Shown here: positions 1 through 7,896 of the stretch, piece by piece | Layout: every line of letters begins with the position of its first letter | Numbering within the stretch: position 1 is the first letter of the stretch | Assembly (NCBI RefSeq): GCF_014654785.1 | Contig: NZ_BNBD01000015.1 | Location: 1-64,000 of the forward strand | DNA length: 64,000 nucleotides | Direction: 5' to 3' | From: Streptomyces mashuensis | GTDB lineage: Bacteria; Actinomycetota; Actinomycetes; Streptomycetales; Streptomycetaceae | Position numbers and translations under genes: made by a program | Notes under the pieces: generated by a model | Database searches by the model: none | Seen by the model: only the letters and a program-made list of their open reading frames with translations | Told to the model about the DNA's origin: nothing

Positions 1-54
1 CGCGTCCGTCAACGGCACACCAGACCAACGATCAGATGATCCGAAAGAAACGGC

Positions 55-129
55 CTAGGCGGGCCGCCGCCCGTGGTTCGCCCGCCCCTTCCGCAACCGC
101 CACTTCCGCTTCCGCGTGCGCTTGGACAT
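55..129 (-). CDS. 50S ribosomal protein bL37 (24 aa)
   Basis: This is a 24-codon gene ending in TAG. The product starts MSKRTRKRKW and ends ANHGRRPA, with 13 Lys/Arg residues. This matches the very short actinobacterial ribosomal protein bL37 first seen in mycobacterial 50S structures, whose pattern as I know it is a basic N-terminus followed by ANHGxRP. A strong ribosome-binding site (GGGAGGGG) lies 5-6 nt upstream of the ATG, which fixes the start. It is downstream of, and on the same strand as, the YbaK-type gene, with a hairpin between them. At this length the gene is easily missed by automatic callers. The identification rests on motif recall, not on a search. Confidence 0.85.
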   Translation of the reverse strand: MSKRTRKRKWRLRKGRANHGRRPA

Positions 130-201
130 GGGTGCCCCTCCCTGGGCGGTTCCGCCCGCCCCCTTTAGGTGGTAGCGCGCACCGCGGCCGCTGTCCACAC
201 C

Positions 202-220
202 CCGGGGGCGGAGCCCCTGG
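202..220. terminator. GC-rich hairpin after ybaK-type gene
   Basis: The arms CCGGGGGC and GCCCCTGG form an 8-bp stem with one G-T pair and a GGA loop. It lies about 30 nt beyond the stop of the YbaK-type gene. The surrounding GC-rich stretch resembles the dispersed intergenic hairpin repeats common in Streptomyces. It is likely a terminator or a repeat remnant. Confidence 0.45.
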
Positions 221-251
221 GAAACGGTGAAAGGGCGGGGTCGGGGAACCT

Positions 252-731
252 TCAAGCGCGGGCGACCGGCGCAACCACCGCACCGGTCAGATCGGCCAGC
301 ACCGCCGGCGCCAGCTCCACCTCCAGGCCCCGGCGCCCAGCCGAGACGCACACCGTGGTGTGGGCGAGAGCCGACGCGTCCAGCACCGTCCGCAGCCGCC
401 GCCGCTGCCCCAGCGGCGAGATGCCGCCCCGCACATACCCCGTGGCGCGCTCGGCCGCAGCCGGAGGAGCCATCACCGCCCGCTTACCCCCGAGCGCGGC
501 GGCCAGCGCCTTGAGGTCCAGCGCCCCGGCGACCGGCACCACCGCGACGGCCAGCGTCCCGTCCACCTCCGCCACCAAGGTCTTGAAGACCCGCTCCGGC
601 GCCACCCCCAGCTCCCGCGCCGCCTCCTCGCCGTACGACGCGCCGCCGGCGGGGTCGTGGTCGTAGGAGTGCACGGTGAAAGCGGCGCCCGCCTTGCGCA
701 GGACGCCCAGGGCGGGGGTGGCGGCAGCCAC
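252..731 (-). CDS. YbaK/EbsC-family aminoacyl-tRNA deacylase
   Basis: The product has 159 aa, the usual length for a single-domain YbaK/EbsC (Cys-tRNA(Pro) deacylase-like) protein. Family features visible are the N-terminal segment leading to HSYDHDP, the VFKTLVAEVDG strand, the conserved lysine in LGGKRAVM (near residue 84), the GYVRGGISPLGQ turn and a C-terminal SAGRRGLEVEL strand. These proteins hydrolyse mischarged tRNAs in the cytosol. It is followed on the same strand by the tiny bL37 gene and preceded, 20 bp upstream, by the LON-domain gene, so the three may be co-transcribed. Substrate specificity cannot be read from the sequence. Confidence 0.88.
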   Translation of the reverse strand: MAAATPALGVLRKAGAAFTVHSYDHDPAGGASYGEEAARELGVAPERVFKTLVAEVDGTLAVAVVPVAGALDLKALAAALGGKRAVMAPPAAAERATGYVRGGISPLGQRRRLRTVLDASALAHTTVCVSAGRRGLEVELAPAVLADLTGAVVAPVARA

Positions 732-751
732 GGCGAGGTCCTCCCGGCCGG

Positions 752-1489
752 TCAGTTGGGGCTGGTGGGCCGCCGCGTGAGGTCCACGGCCGGCAGCGAC
801 GGGAGCTTACCCATCACGGCGGTCTCGCCGCGCAGCAATTTCAGCTCGTCGGCCAGCCGGGACGCCGTGTCCGGGGTCTGCAGCAGCCGCTGCTTGGTGG
901 GGGTGTCCAGCACCATCGCCGCCGCGACGAGGTACGACAGGACGCGCGGTTCCCCGGGCAGCTCGGCCCGGCCGGCGAGGGACGACTCGCTGGCCCCGGC
1001 CAGCCGCTTCTGGTAGGCGCGGAAGGCCCGGACGACGCCCGAGGCGAGCGCCCCGGCCCCGTCGCCCTGCTGTTCCTCCAGCGTCTCGACCTCACCGGTG
1101 AGGTAGGGGCCGGACGCGTCGACGGACAGCAGCCGGAAGCGCGTGGTGCCGGTGGCGAGGACCTCGTACGTGCCGTCGGGCCGGGGCCGGATGCTGGCGG
1201 CGTCGGCCACGCAGCCCACGCCGTGGAAGGCGCGCAGCGGCTCGGGGCCGAAGCCGGCGGCGGGGCCCGGCTCGGGCGGGGTCTCGCCGGGCAGGCCCGG
1301 CGCGCTGGGGGCGACCTCGTGGCCGTCGCGGATGGCGACCACCCCGAAGCGGCGCGGCATCTCCTCCGGCAGCTCCGACAGGTCGTGCATCAGCGCCCGG
1401 TACCGCTGCTCGAAGACGTTCAGCGGGATGACGAGGCCCGGGAACAGCACCGAGTTCAGCGGGAACAGGGGAAGGCGAGCGGTGGTCAC
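752..1489 (-). CDS. LON peptidase substrate-binding (N-domain) protein
   Basis: The 245-aa product begins VTTARLPLFPLNSVLFPG, the signature of the Lon N-terminal substrate-binding domain. It continues with LNVFEQRYR and ends in an alpha-helical region (YLVAAAMVLDTPTKQRLLQ). No AAA or protease domain follows, so this is a free-standing LON domain of unknown client. I chose the GTG at 1489 because the domain starts at once there; upstream codons in frame run into the neighbouring gene without similarity. It lies 44 bp downstream of the large membrane-protein gene and 20 bp upstream of the YbaK-type gene. Confidence 0.87.
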   Translation of the reverse strand: MTTARLPLFPLNSVLFPGLVIPLNVFEQRYRALMHDLSELPEEMPRRFGVVAIRDGHEVAPSAPGLPGETPPEPGPAAGFGPEPLRAFHGVGCVADAASIRPRPDGTYEVLATGTTRFRLLSVDASGPYLTGEVETLEEQQGDGAGALASGVVRAFRAYQKRLAGASESSLAGRAELPGEPRVLSYLVAAAMVLDTPTKQRLLQTPDTASRLADELKLLRGETAVMGKLPSLPAVDLTRRPTSPN

Positions 1490-1533
1490 GGGCGGTAAGC
1501 CTAATGGGCGCTCCGCCCGGAGGGGGCTGCCGT

Positions 1534-3153
1534 TCACTGGCGGCGCAGCATCCGGGAGGCCCCGGCGGCCACCGTGGTGGCCAGGATCCAGCCGAGCAGG
1601 GTGAGGGCGGCGACGATCCATTGCGTGCCGCCGCCGGGTCTCCAGGCGCCGCCCTGGCCGAGGTCGATGACGGGCAGCAGCAGGTCGAGGGTGTACAGCT
1701 CGGGGTTCCACACCGGGCCCTCGCCCTCCTTGATCGGCGGCAGCGGGTGCCAGGAGAACCAGAGGGCGCCCAGCGCCCACAGCACGGCCATCCACACCGC
1801 GGCCCGGCCGGGTTTGTAGCCGTAGGCCACCGTCCAGTCCTGGAGGTGGCCCCAGGCCTTGCCGGCGAGCGGCAGCGTCTCGCGCCGCCGGCGCTGTTTG
1901 GCCAGCAGCACCGCCCGCGCGTCGGCGTCCTCGCCGCTGGTGCGCAGGGCGCCGGCGAGGCGCTCGTACGGTTCGGGCGCGTACTCGGGGGTGGCGGCGG
2001 CCACCCATTCCAGGCGGCGGGAGAGGGGGAAGTGGCCGAGCGGGATCAGGTTCTCGTAGGCGAAGCCGGCCATGGCCAGCCCGCCGGGGCCCGGCCAGCT
2101 GTCGAAGCGGTCGACGAGGTTGACCACGCGGGCCCCGGAGAGCACGACCCGGCCCTGTTCGACGCGGTCGCCCAGGAAGCGCAGCTCGGGCGTCTGCACG
2201 CGGCGCAGCGACAGTTCCTGGTCGGCCTCCATGACGAAGCGGGCCTCGCTGAGGTCGACGGCGTCGCCGAACCGTCCGTCGTCGAGGCGGACCCCGCCCA
2301 GGCACTCGAAGGGCCGTTCGCGGCCGGTGCGGCCGGGGGAGTAGGTGGCGATGCCGAACGGGGGTGTGGCGCCGCCGGCGAAGCGGGCGCCGCCGATGCC
2401 GGCGGAGGTGAGGTAGAGGGTGCGTTCCACGGTCAGCTGGGGGGCGTTGAGGGCGCGCCGCCCGTAGGGGTTGTCCAGGGTGGAGCCGCGCAGGCTCAGG
2501 GAGGCGCCGATGGTGGCGCCGCGCAGGCTCAGCTCGCCCTGGGAGCGCATCATCTCCGCCTGTAAGTCCTGGCCGACGGTCATGCCGTCGGCGGCGATGG
2601 ACAGGCCGCGCCGGTCCTTGCGCACCACCAGCTGGTTGAGCAGCAGATCGGTGCCGATGTGCGCGTCGGTCAGCCGGATGCCGTGGGGGATGACGCAGCG
2701 CGGCAGGTGCAGGTCGCCCTCGGTGCGGATGCGGGCGGCCTCCAGGCGGGGCAGCGAGCAGCCGACGAGGCGGAGCGTGGTGAAGGTGGACTCGGGCAGC
2801 AGCAGCTGCTGGTCGAAGCGGCACTGGTGCAGTTCGACGTAGGGGACGACGGTGCCGCCGGACAGGTCGAGGGTGCCGGTGATCCGTACGCCCTTGAGCT
2901 TGAGCGCGGCGACCCGTCCGGGGCGGGGTGCGGGGCCGTTGAGCAGCAGCAGCGCCATCACCTCGGCGCGCACGCTGCGCTCGGGGCCCCAGGTGCGGGC
3001 GGCGGAGGGGACGTTGTCCTCGGGGCGGGGGGCGCGCAGGTCGAGGGTGGTGCCGGTGCGGAACGCCTCCCACATGGCGCGTTCGGTCTCCGTCGGTTCC
3101 AGTGCGGGCGGCGGCCCGTCGTCCTCCGGTCCCTGGTCACCCGGTCGCGTCAC
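1534..3153 (-). CDS. Membrane protein of a family often labelled oxidoreductase; contains a TTA codon
   Basis: The product has 539 aa from a GTG preceded by an excellent ribosome-binding site (GGGAGGGGGAACC). Residues of about 80-360 form repeated strand motifs (for example LKGVRITGTLDLSGG, LRGATIGASLSLRGS) that suggest a right-handed beta-helix or bactofilin-like stack. The C-terminus has two hydrophobic segments (around AAVWMAVLWALGALWF and QWIVAALTLLGWILATTV). I see no nucleotide-binding motif that would justify the oxidoreductase label used for relatives. Leu197 is encoded by TTA (2563-2565 on this strand), a codon that in Streptomyces usually makes translation depend on the bldA tRNA. 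The gene diverges from hisD. Function unknown. Confidence 0.75.
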   Translation of the reverse strand: MTRPGDQGPEDDGPPPALEPTETERAMWEAFRTGTTLDLRAPRPEDNVPSAARTWGPERSVRAEVMALLLLNGPAPRPGRVAALKLKGVRITGTLDLSGGTVVPYVELHQCRFDQQLLLPESTFTTLRLVGCSLPRLEAARIRTEGDLHLPRCVIPHGIRLTDAHIGTDLLLNQLVVRKDRRGLSIAADGMTVGQDLQAEMMRSQGELSLRGATIGASLSLRGSTLDNPYGRRALNAPQLTVERTLYLTSAGIGGARFAGGATPPFGIATYSPGRTGRERPFECLGGVRLDDGRFGDAVDLSEARFVMEADQELSLRRVQTPELRFLGDRVEQGRVVLSGARVVNLVDRFDSWPGPGGLAMAGFAYENLIPLGHFPLSRRLEWVAAATPEYAPEPYERLAGALRTSGEDADARAVLLAKQRRRRETLPLAGKAWGHLQDWTVAYGYKPGRAAVWMAVLWALGALWFSWHPLPPIKEGEGPVWNPELYTLDLLLPVIDLGQGGAWRPGGGTQWIVAALTLLGWILATTVAAGASRMLRRQ

Positions 3154-3192
3154 GGTTCCCCCTCCCGGCTCGTCCGTCGTACGGGCCCTTTC

Positions 3193-3227
3193 CCTTACGG
3201 GTGACGGGTCGAACACCCGCCGTAAGG
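3193..3227. promoter_or_regulatory. Dyad between divergent membrane-protein gene and hisD
   Basis: CCTTACGG (3193-3200) and CCGTAAGG (3220-3227) are perfect 8-bp inverted arms 19 bp apart. They sit just upstream of the GTG at 3153 and about 105 bp upstream of hisD. The spacing of about two helical turns between half-centres suits a dimeric regulator, but no known consensus is recognised. Confidence 0.4.
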
Positions 3228-3332
3228 ATCAGATTGTCGGTCCGCGGTCAACGAAAGATCAACTCTTTGGCGGAGTATCAGAAGGTGGTACGGGGAAACG
3301 TGGTGCCGCACGGGTCTGAGACACTTGGTCTT

Positions 3333-4658
3333 GTGATTTCCCGAATCGATCTGCGCGGTGACGCCTTCCCCGAAGGCGGCGTCGACCGCGACCTGCTGCC
3401 CCGTGCCGAGCTCGACGTCGCGGCCGCCCTGGAGAAGGTGCGGCCCATCTGCGACGACGTGCATCATCGCGGCACCGCGGCCCTGATCGACTACGCGGAA
3501 CGCTTCGACGGTGTCCGGATCACGCAGGTGCGGGTCCCCGCCGAGGCGCTGACCCGCGCCCTGGCGGAGCTCGACCCGGCCGTGCGCGCGGCCCTGGAGG
3601 AGTCGGTCCGCCGGGCCCGCCTCGTCCACCGCGCCCAGCGCCGCACCGACCACACCGTCCAGGTCGTGCCCGGCGGCACGGTCACCGAGCGCTGGGTGCC
3701 GGTCGAGCGCGTCGGCCTCTACGTGCCCGGCGGCCGCTCCGTCTACCCCTCGTCCGTCGTGATGAACGTCGTCCCGGCCCAGGAGGCCGGCGTCGCGTCG
3801 ATGGCCGTCGCCTCGCCGCCGCAGAAGGAGTTCGGCGGCCTGCCGCACCCCACGATCCTCGCCGCCTGCGCCCTGCTGGGCGTCGACGAGGTGTACGCCG
3901 CCGGCGGCGCCCAGGCCGTCGCCATGTTCGCCTACGGCACCGACGAGTGCCGCCCGGCCACCATGGTCACCGGCCCCGGCAACATCTGGGTCGCGGCCGC
4001 CAAGCGGCTGCTCAAGGGCCGCATCGGCATCGACGCCGAGGCCGGCCCCACCGAGATCGCGATCCTCGCCGACGCCACCGCCGACCCCGTGCACGTGGCC
4101 GCCGACCTCATCAGCCAGGCCGAGCACGACCCGCTGGCCGCCTCCGTCCTCGTCACCGACTCCGAGGACCTGGCGAACGCCGTCGAGAAGGAGCTCGCCG
4201 CCCAGGTCGCCGCGACGAAGCACGTCGAGGACCGGGTGCTGCCCGCCCTCGGCGGCCGGCAGTCCGGCATCGTCCTCGTCGACGGCATCGACCAGGGCCT
4301 GGCCGTGGTCGACGCCTACGCCGCCGAGCACCTGGAGATCCAGACGGCCGACGCCGCCGGCGTCGCCGCCCGCGTCCGCAACGCCGGCGCGATCTTCGTC
4401 GGCCCGTACGCCCCGGTCTCCCTCGGCGACTACGCCGCCGGCTCCAACCACGTCCTGCCCACCGGCGGCTGCGCCTGCCACTCCTCCGGCCTGTCCGTGC
4501 AGTCCTTCCTGCGCGGCATCCACGTCGTGGACTACACCCGCGAGGCGCTCGCCGAGGTCGCCGGGCACGTGGTGACGCTCGCCGAGGCCGAGGACCTGCC
4601 GGCCCACGGCGCGGCGATCAAGGCAAGGTTCGACTGGAAGGTGCCGGAGGGCAAGTGA
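3333..4658 (+). CDS. hisD: Histidinol dehydrogenase
   Basis: The 441-aa enzyme oxidises L-histidinol twice with NAD to L-histidine, the last step of the pathway. Family landmarks are EAGPTEIAILAD, the zinc-site region SQAEHDPLA (near residue 263), DAYAAEHLEI (near residue 331) and GSNHVLPTGGCA. The GTG at 3333 gives the VISRIDLRG start typical of Streptomyces HisD; no clear ribosome-binding site precedes it, so translation may be leaderless or weakly initiated. It is the first gene of the his operon and overlaps hisC by 4 nt (GTGA). The upstream 180 bp is shared with a divergent gene and holds an 8-bp dyad. Confidence 0.97.
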   Translation: MISRIDLRGDAFPEGGVDRDLLPRAELDVAAALEKVRPICDDVHHRGTAALIDYAERFDGVRITQVRVPAEALTRALAELDPAVRAALEESVRRARLVHRAQRRTDHTVQVVPGGTVTERWVPVERVGLYVPGGRSVYPSSVVMNVVPAQEAGVASMAVASPPQKEFGGLPHPTILAACALLGVDEVYAAGGAQAVAMFAYGTDECRPATMVTGPGNIWVAAAKRLLKGRIGIDAEAGPTEIAILADATADPVHVAADLISQAEHDPLAASVLVTDSEDLANAVEKELAAQVAATKHVEDRVLPALGGRQSGIVLVDGIDQGLAVVDAYAAEHLEIQTADAAGVAARVRNAGAIFVGPYAPVSLGDYAAGSNHVLPTGGCACHSSGLSVQSFLRGIHVVDYTREALAEVAGHVVTLAEAEDLPAHGAAIKARFDWKVPEGK

Positions 4659-5761
4659 CCCGGATCGACGAGCTCCCCCTCCGGGACGAGCTGCGCGGCA
4701 AGACCCCGTACGGCGCCCCCCAGCTCGACGTGCCCGTACGGCTCAACACCAACGAGAACCCCTACCCCCTGCCCGAGCCGCTCGTCGCCCGCATCGCCGA
4801 GCGCGTCGCCGAGGCCGCCCGCCACCTCAACCGCTACCCCGACCGGGACGCGACCGAGCTGCGCACCGGCCTCGCCGCCTACCTCACCCGCAACACGGGG
4901 TACGCGGTGACGCGCGCGCACGTGTGGGCCGCCAACGGCTCCAACGAGGTGCTCCAGCAGCTGCTGCAGACCTTCGGCGGCCCCGGCCGCACCGCCCTCG
5001 GCTTCGAGCCCTCGTACTCGATGCACGCCCTCATCTCGCGCGGCACCGGCACCGGCTGGCTGCACGGACCGCGCCGCGAGGACTTCACCATCGACGTCGA
5101 GGCCGCCGAGCGCACCATCGCCGAGCAGCGGCCCGACGTGGTCTTCGTCTGCTCGCCCAACAACCCGACGGGCACCGCCGTCGAGGCGGAGACGGTCCTG
5201 CGGCTGTACGAGGCCGCGCAGGCCGCCAAGCCGTCCATGGTGGTGGTGGACGAGGCGTACGGCGAGTTCAGCCACCGCCCGTCCCTGCTCCCCCTGCTGG
5301 AGGGCCGGCCGCACCTGGCCGTCTCCCGCACCATGTCCAAGGCGTTCGGCGCCGCCGGGCTGCGGCTGGGCTACCTCGCCGCCGACCCCGCCGTCGTCGA
5401 CGCCGTCCAACTGGTCCGCCTGCCGTACCACCTGTCCTCCGTCACCCAGGCCACCGCGCTGGCGGCCCTGGAGCACACGGACACCCTGCTGGGCTACGTC
5501 GAACAGCTCAAGGCCGAACGCGACCGGCTCGTCACCGAGCTGCGCGCCCTCGGCTGCGACGTCACCGACTCGGACGCCAACTTCGTCCAGTTCGGGCGGT
5601 TCGACGACGCCCACGCCACCTGGCAGGCCCTGCTCGACCACGGCGTGCTCGTACGCGACAACGGCGTACCGGGCCGGCTGCGGGTCACCGCGGGCACCCC
5701 GGCCGAGAACGACGCGTTCCTGGACGCGATGCGCGCCGTACTGAAGGAGAACAACCGATGA
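4655..5761 (+). CDS. hisC: Histidinol-phosphate aminotransferase
   Basis: The 368-aa, PLP-dependent class I/II aminotransferase converts imidazole-acetol phosphate to histidinol phosphate. Visible motifs are NTNENPYPLP near the N-terminus, SPNNPTGT (near residue 166), the DEAYGEF aspartate, and the PLP-lysine motif SRTMSKAFG (near residue 228) followed by GLRLGYL. The GTG start overlaps the hisD stop by 4 nt and the gene's own stop overlaps the hisB start by 4 nt, so translation is coupled through the operon. Confidence 0.96.
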   Translation: MTRIDELPLRDELRGKTPYGAPQLDVPVRLNTNENPYPLPEPLVARIAERVAEAARHLNRYPDRDATELRTGLAAYLTRNTGYAVTRAHVWAANGSNEVLQQLLQTFGGPGRTALGFEPSYSMHALISRGTGTGWLHGPRREDFTIDVEAAERTIAEQRPDVVFVCSPNNPTGTAVEAETVLRLYEAAQAAKPSMVVVDEAYGEFSHRPSLLPLLEGRPHLAVSRTMSKAFGAAGLRLGYLAADPAVVDAVQLVRLPYHLSSVTQATALAALEHTDTLLGYVEQLKAERDRLVTELRALGCDVTDSDANFVQFGRFDDAHATWQALLDHGVLVRDNGVPGRLRVTAGTPAENDAFLDAMRAVLKENNR

Positions 5762-6351
5762 ACCGCGTTGGGCGCGTCGAGCGCACCACCAAGGAGACCT
5801 CCGTCCTGGTCGAAATAGACCTCGACGGCACCGGGCAGGTCGACGTCTCGACGGGCGTCGGCTTCTACGACCACATGCTCGACCAGCTCGGCCGGCACGG
5901 CCTGTTCGACCTGACGGTCAAGACCGACGGCGACCTGCACATCGACACCCACCACACCATCGAGGACACCGCCCTCGCCCTGGGCGCCGCCTTCAAGCAG
6001 GCCCTCGGCGACAAGGTGGGCATCCGCCGCTTCGGCAACTGCTCCGTCCCCCTGGACGAGACCCTCGCCGAGGTCACCGTCGACCTCTCCGGCCGCCCCT
6101 ACCTCGTGCACAGCGAGCCGGAGAACATCGCGCCGATGATCGGCACGTACGACACCACGATGACCCGGCACATCCTGGAGTCCTTCGTGGCCCAGGCCCA
6201 GGTCGCCCTGCACGTCCACGTCCCCTACGGGCGCAACGCGCACCACATCGTCGAGGCCCAGTTCAAGGCCCTGGCCCGCGCCCTGCGCTACGCCTCGGAG
6301 CGCGACGCGCGCGCCGAGGGCATCCTCCCGTCGACGAAGGGCGCCCTGTAG
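5758..6351 (+). CDS. hisB: Imidazoleglycerol-phosphate dehydratase
   Basis: The 197-aa monofunctional dehydratase lacks the phosphatase domain fused to it in enterobacteria. Its metal-binding motifs are clear: FYDHMLDQLGRHG, HTIEDTALALG and the C-terminal HHIVEAQFKALARALR. The ATG is preceded by AAGGAG inside the end of hisC. The stop (TAG at 6349) shares one base with the start of the small membrane-protein gene that follows. It dehydrates imidazole glycerol phosphate to imidazole-acetol phosphate. Confidence 0.96.
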   Translation: MNRVGRVERTTKETSVLVEIDLDGTGQVDVSTGVGFYDHMLDQLGRHGLFDLTVKTDGDLHIDTHHTIEDTALALGAAFKQALGDKVGIRRFGNCSVPLDETLAEVTVDLSGRPYLVHSEPENIAPMIGTYDTTMTRHILESFVAQAQVALHVHVPYGRNAHHIVEAQFKALARALRYASERDARAEGILPSTKGAL

Positions 6352-6518
6352 TGAACGGCACGTCGACCGCCCTCATCCTCGTCGGCCTGTTCCTCGTCGG
6401 CGGCATCATCTCCTTCGTCAAGCAGAAGATGCCCAAGGGCATCATCGTGCTGCTCGGCATCGGCGCCGTGATGTGCCTGAGCGCCGGCCTCCTGCGCGTC
6501 GAAGGGCTGTGGTCATGA
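6351..6518 (+). CDS. Small membrane protein embedded in the his operon (55 aa)
   Basis: The GTG at 6351 overlaps the last base of the hisB stop, and the TGA (6516-6518) overlaps the hisH ATG at 6515, so the frame fills the hisB-hisH gap exactly. The product starts MNGTSTALILVGLFLVGG and has two hydrophobic helices (about residues 6-20 and 31-48) around a KQKMPKG turn. The coupling on both sides, the hydrophobic pattern and codon use like the neighbours support a real gene. No known histidine-pathway step needs a membrane protein; function unknown. Confidence 0.8.
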   Translation: MNGTSTALILVGLFLVGGIISFVKQKMPKGIIVLLGIGAVMCLSAGLLRVEGLWS

Positions 6519-7165
6519 CCTCCGTGAACCGCAGGAAGAGCGTCGTGATCTTCGACTACGGCTTCGGCAACGTCCGCTCCGCCGAGCGCGCCCTCGCCCA
6601 CGTCGGCGCCGACGTGGAGATCACCCGCGACTACGACCGCGCCATGAACGCCGACGGGCTGCTCGTGCCCGGCGTCGGCGCCTTCGCCGCCTGCATGCGC
6701 GGCCTGCGCGCCGCCCGCGGCGACTGGATCGTCGGCCGCCGCCTGGCCGGCGGCCGGCCCGTCATGGGCATCTGCGTCGGCATGCAGATCCTCTTCGAGC
6801 GCGGCATCGAGCACGGCGAGGAGACCGAGGGCCTCGACGAGTGGCCCGGCACCGTCGAGCCGCTCAAGGCGCCCGTCGTCCCGCACATGGGCTGGAACAC
6901 CGTCGAACCGGCCGAGGGCTCCCGCCTCTTCGCCGGCCTCGACGCCGGCACCCGCTACTACTTCGTGCACTCCTACGGCGTGCGCGAGTGGAACTTCGAG
7001 ACCGGCAACGCCTCCCTGCACCCGCCGCAGGTCACCTGGGCCACGCACGGCGAACGCTTCGTCGCCGCCGTGGAGAACGGGCCGCTGTGCGCCACCCAGT
7101 TCCACCCCGAGAAGTCCGGCGACGCCGGAGCCCAGCTGCTGACCAACTGGATCGAGAGCCTCTGA
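6515..7165 (+). CDS. hisH: Imidazole glycerol phosphate synthase, glutaminase subunit
   Basis: The 216-aa triad glutamine amidotransferase supplies ammonia to HisF. The oxyanion/nucleophile motif GICVGMQILF carries the catalytic Cys (near residue 86), and the His of FHPEKSG (near residue 196) completes the catalytic pair. GVGAFAACM matches the family's P-loop-like turn. I chose the ATG at 6515 because it is coupled (ATGA) to the preceding small gene; GTG codons a few residues later (6524 or 6545) are possible alternatives. Confidence 0.95.
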   Translation: MTSVNRRKSVVIFDYGFGNVRSAERALAHVGADVEITRDYDRAMNADGLLVPGVGAFAACMRGLRAARGDWIVGRRLAGGRPVMGICVGMQILFERGIEHGEETEGLDEWPGTVEPLKAPVVPHMGWNTVEPAEGSRLFAGLDAGTRYYFVHSYGVREWNFETGNASLHPPQVTWATHGERFVAAVENGPLCATQFHPEKSGDAGAQLLTNWIESL

Positions 7166-7896
7166 TGACCGACCGCAAGCTCGAACTGCTCCCCGCCGTC
7201 GACGTCCGCGACGGGCAGGCCGTCCGCCTGGTGCACGGCGAGTCCGGCTCCGAGACCTCCTACGGCGACCCGCTGGCCGCCGCCCTCGCCTGGCAGCGGG
7301 CCGGCGCCGAATGGCTCCACCTCGTCGACCTCGACGCCGCCTTCGGCACCGGCGACAACCGCGCGCAGATCGCCGAGGTCGTCCGGTCCATGGACATCAA
7401 GGTCGAGCTGTCCGGCGGCATCCGCGACGACGCCTCCCTCGCCGCCGCCCTCGCCACCGGCTGCACCCGCGTCAACCTCGGCACCGCCGCCCTCGAGTCC
7501 CCCGAGTGGGTGGCCCGCGTGATCGCCGAGCACGGCGACCGCATCGCCGTCGGCCTCGACGTCCGCGGCACCACCCTGCGCGGCCGCGGCTGGACCCGCG
7601 ACGGCGGCGACCTCTACGAGACCCTGGCCCGCCTGGACGCCGAGGGCTGCGCCCGCTACGTCGTCACCGACATCGCCAAGGACGGCACCCTCCAGGGCCC
7701 CAACCTGGAGCTGCTGCGCACCGTCTGCGCCCGCACCGACCGCCCCGTCGTCGCCTCCGGCGGCGTCTCCTCCCTTGACGACCTGCGCGCCCTCGCCACC
7801 CTGGTACCGGAGGGTGTCGAAGGCGCCATCGTGGGCAAGGCCCTCTACGCCAAGGCGTTCACCCTGGAAGAGGCCCTGGAGGCAGTGTCCGCATGA
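7165..7896 (+). CDS. priA: Bifunctional HisA/TrpF isomerase (phosphoribosyl isomerase A)
   Basis: The 243-aa (beta/alpha)8 barrel is HisA-like throughout (PAVDVRDGQAVRLV, LHLVDLDAAFG, VELSGGIRD). In Streptomyces and Mycobacterium this position is occupied by PriA, which isomerises both ProFAR (histidine) and PRA (tryptophan) and substitutes for a missing trpF. Candidate catalytic aspartates are Asp13 and Asp169 in the VTDIAKDGTL loop. No trpF is present beside trpC, trpB and trpA in this window, which agrees with dual function. The ATG shares its first base with the hisH stop. Confidence 0.93.
   Translation: MTDRKLELLPAVDVRDGQAVRLVHGESGSETSYGDPLAAALAWQRAGAEWLHLVDLDAAFGTGDNRAQIAEVVRSMDIKVELSGGIRDDASLAAALATGCTRVNLGTAALESPEWVARVIAEHGDRIAVGLDVRGTTLRGRGWTRDGGDLYETLARLDAEGCARYVVTDIAKDGTLQGPNLELLRTVCARTDRPVVASGGVSSLDDLRALATLVPEGVEGAIVGKALYAKAFTLEEALEAVSA

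Noticed and set aside
3154..3216. ATG 3216 as the start of the TTA-containing membrane protein.
   Set aside because: It would overlap the inverted repeat at 3193-3227 and lacks a ribosome-binding site, while GTG 3153 has a near-perfect one.
3195..4607. A 470-codon open frame opposite hisD.
   Set aside because: GC-driven shadow; composition dominated by Gly, Val and Asp with no family pattern.
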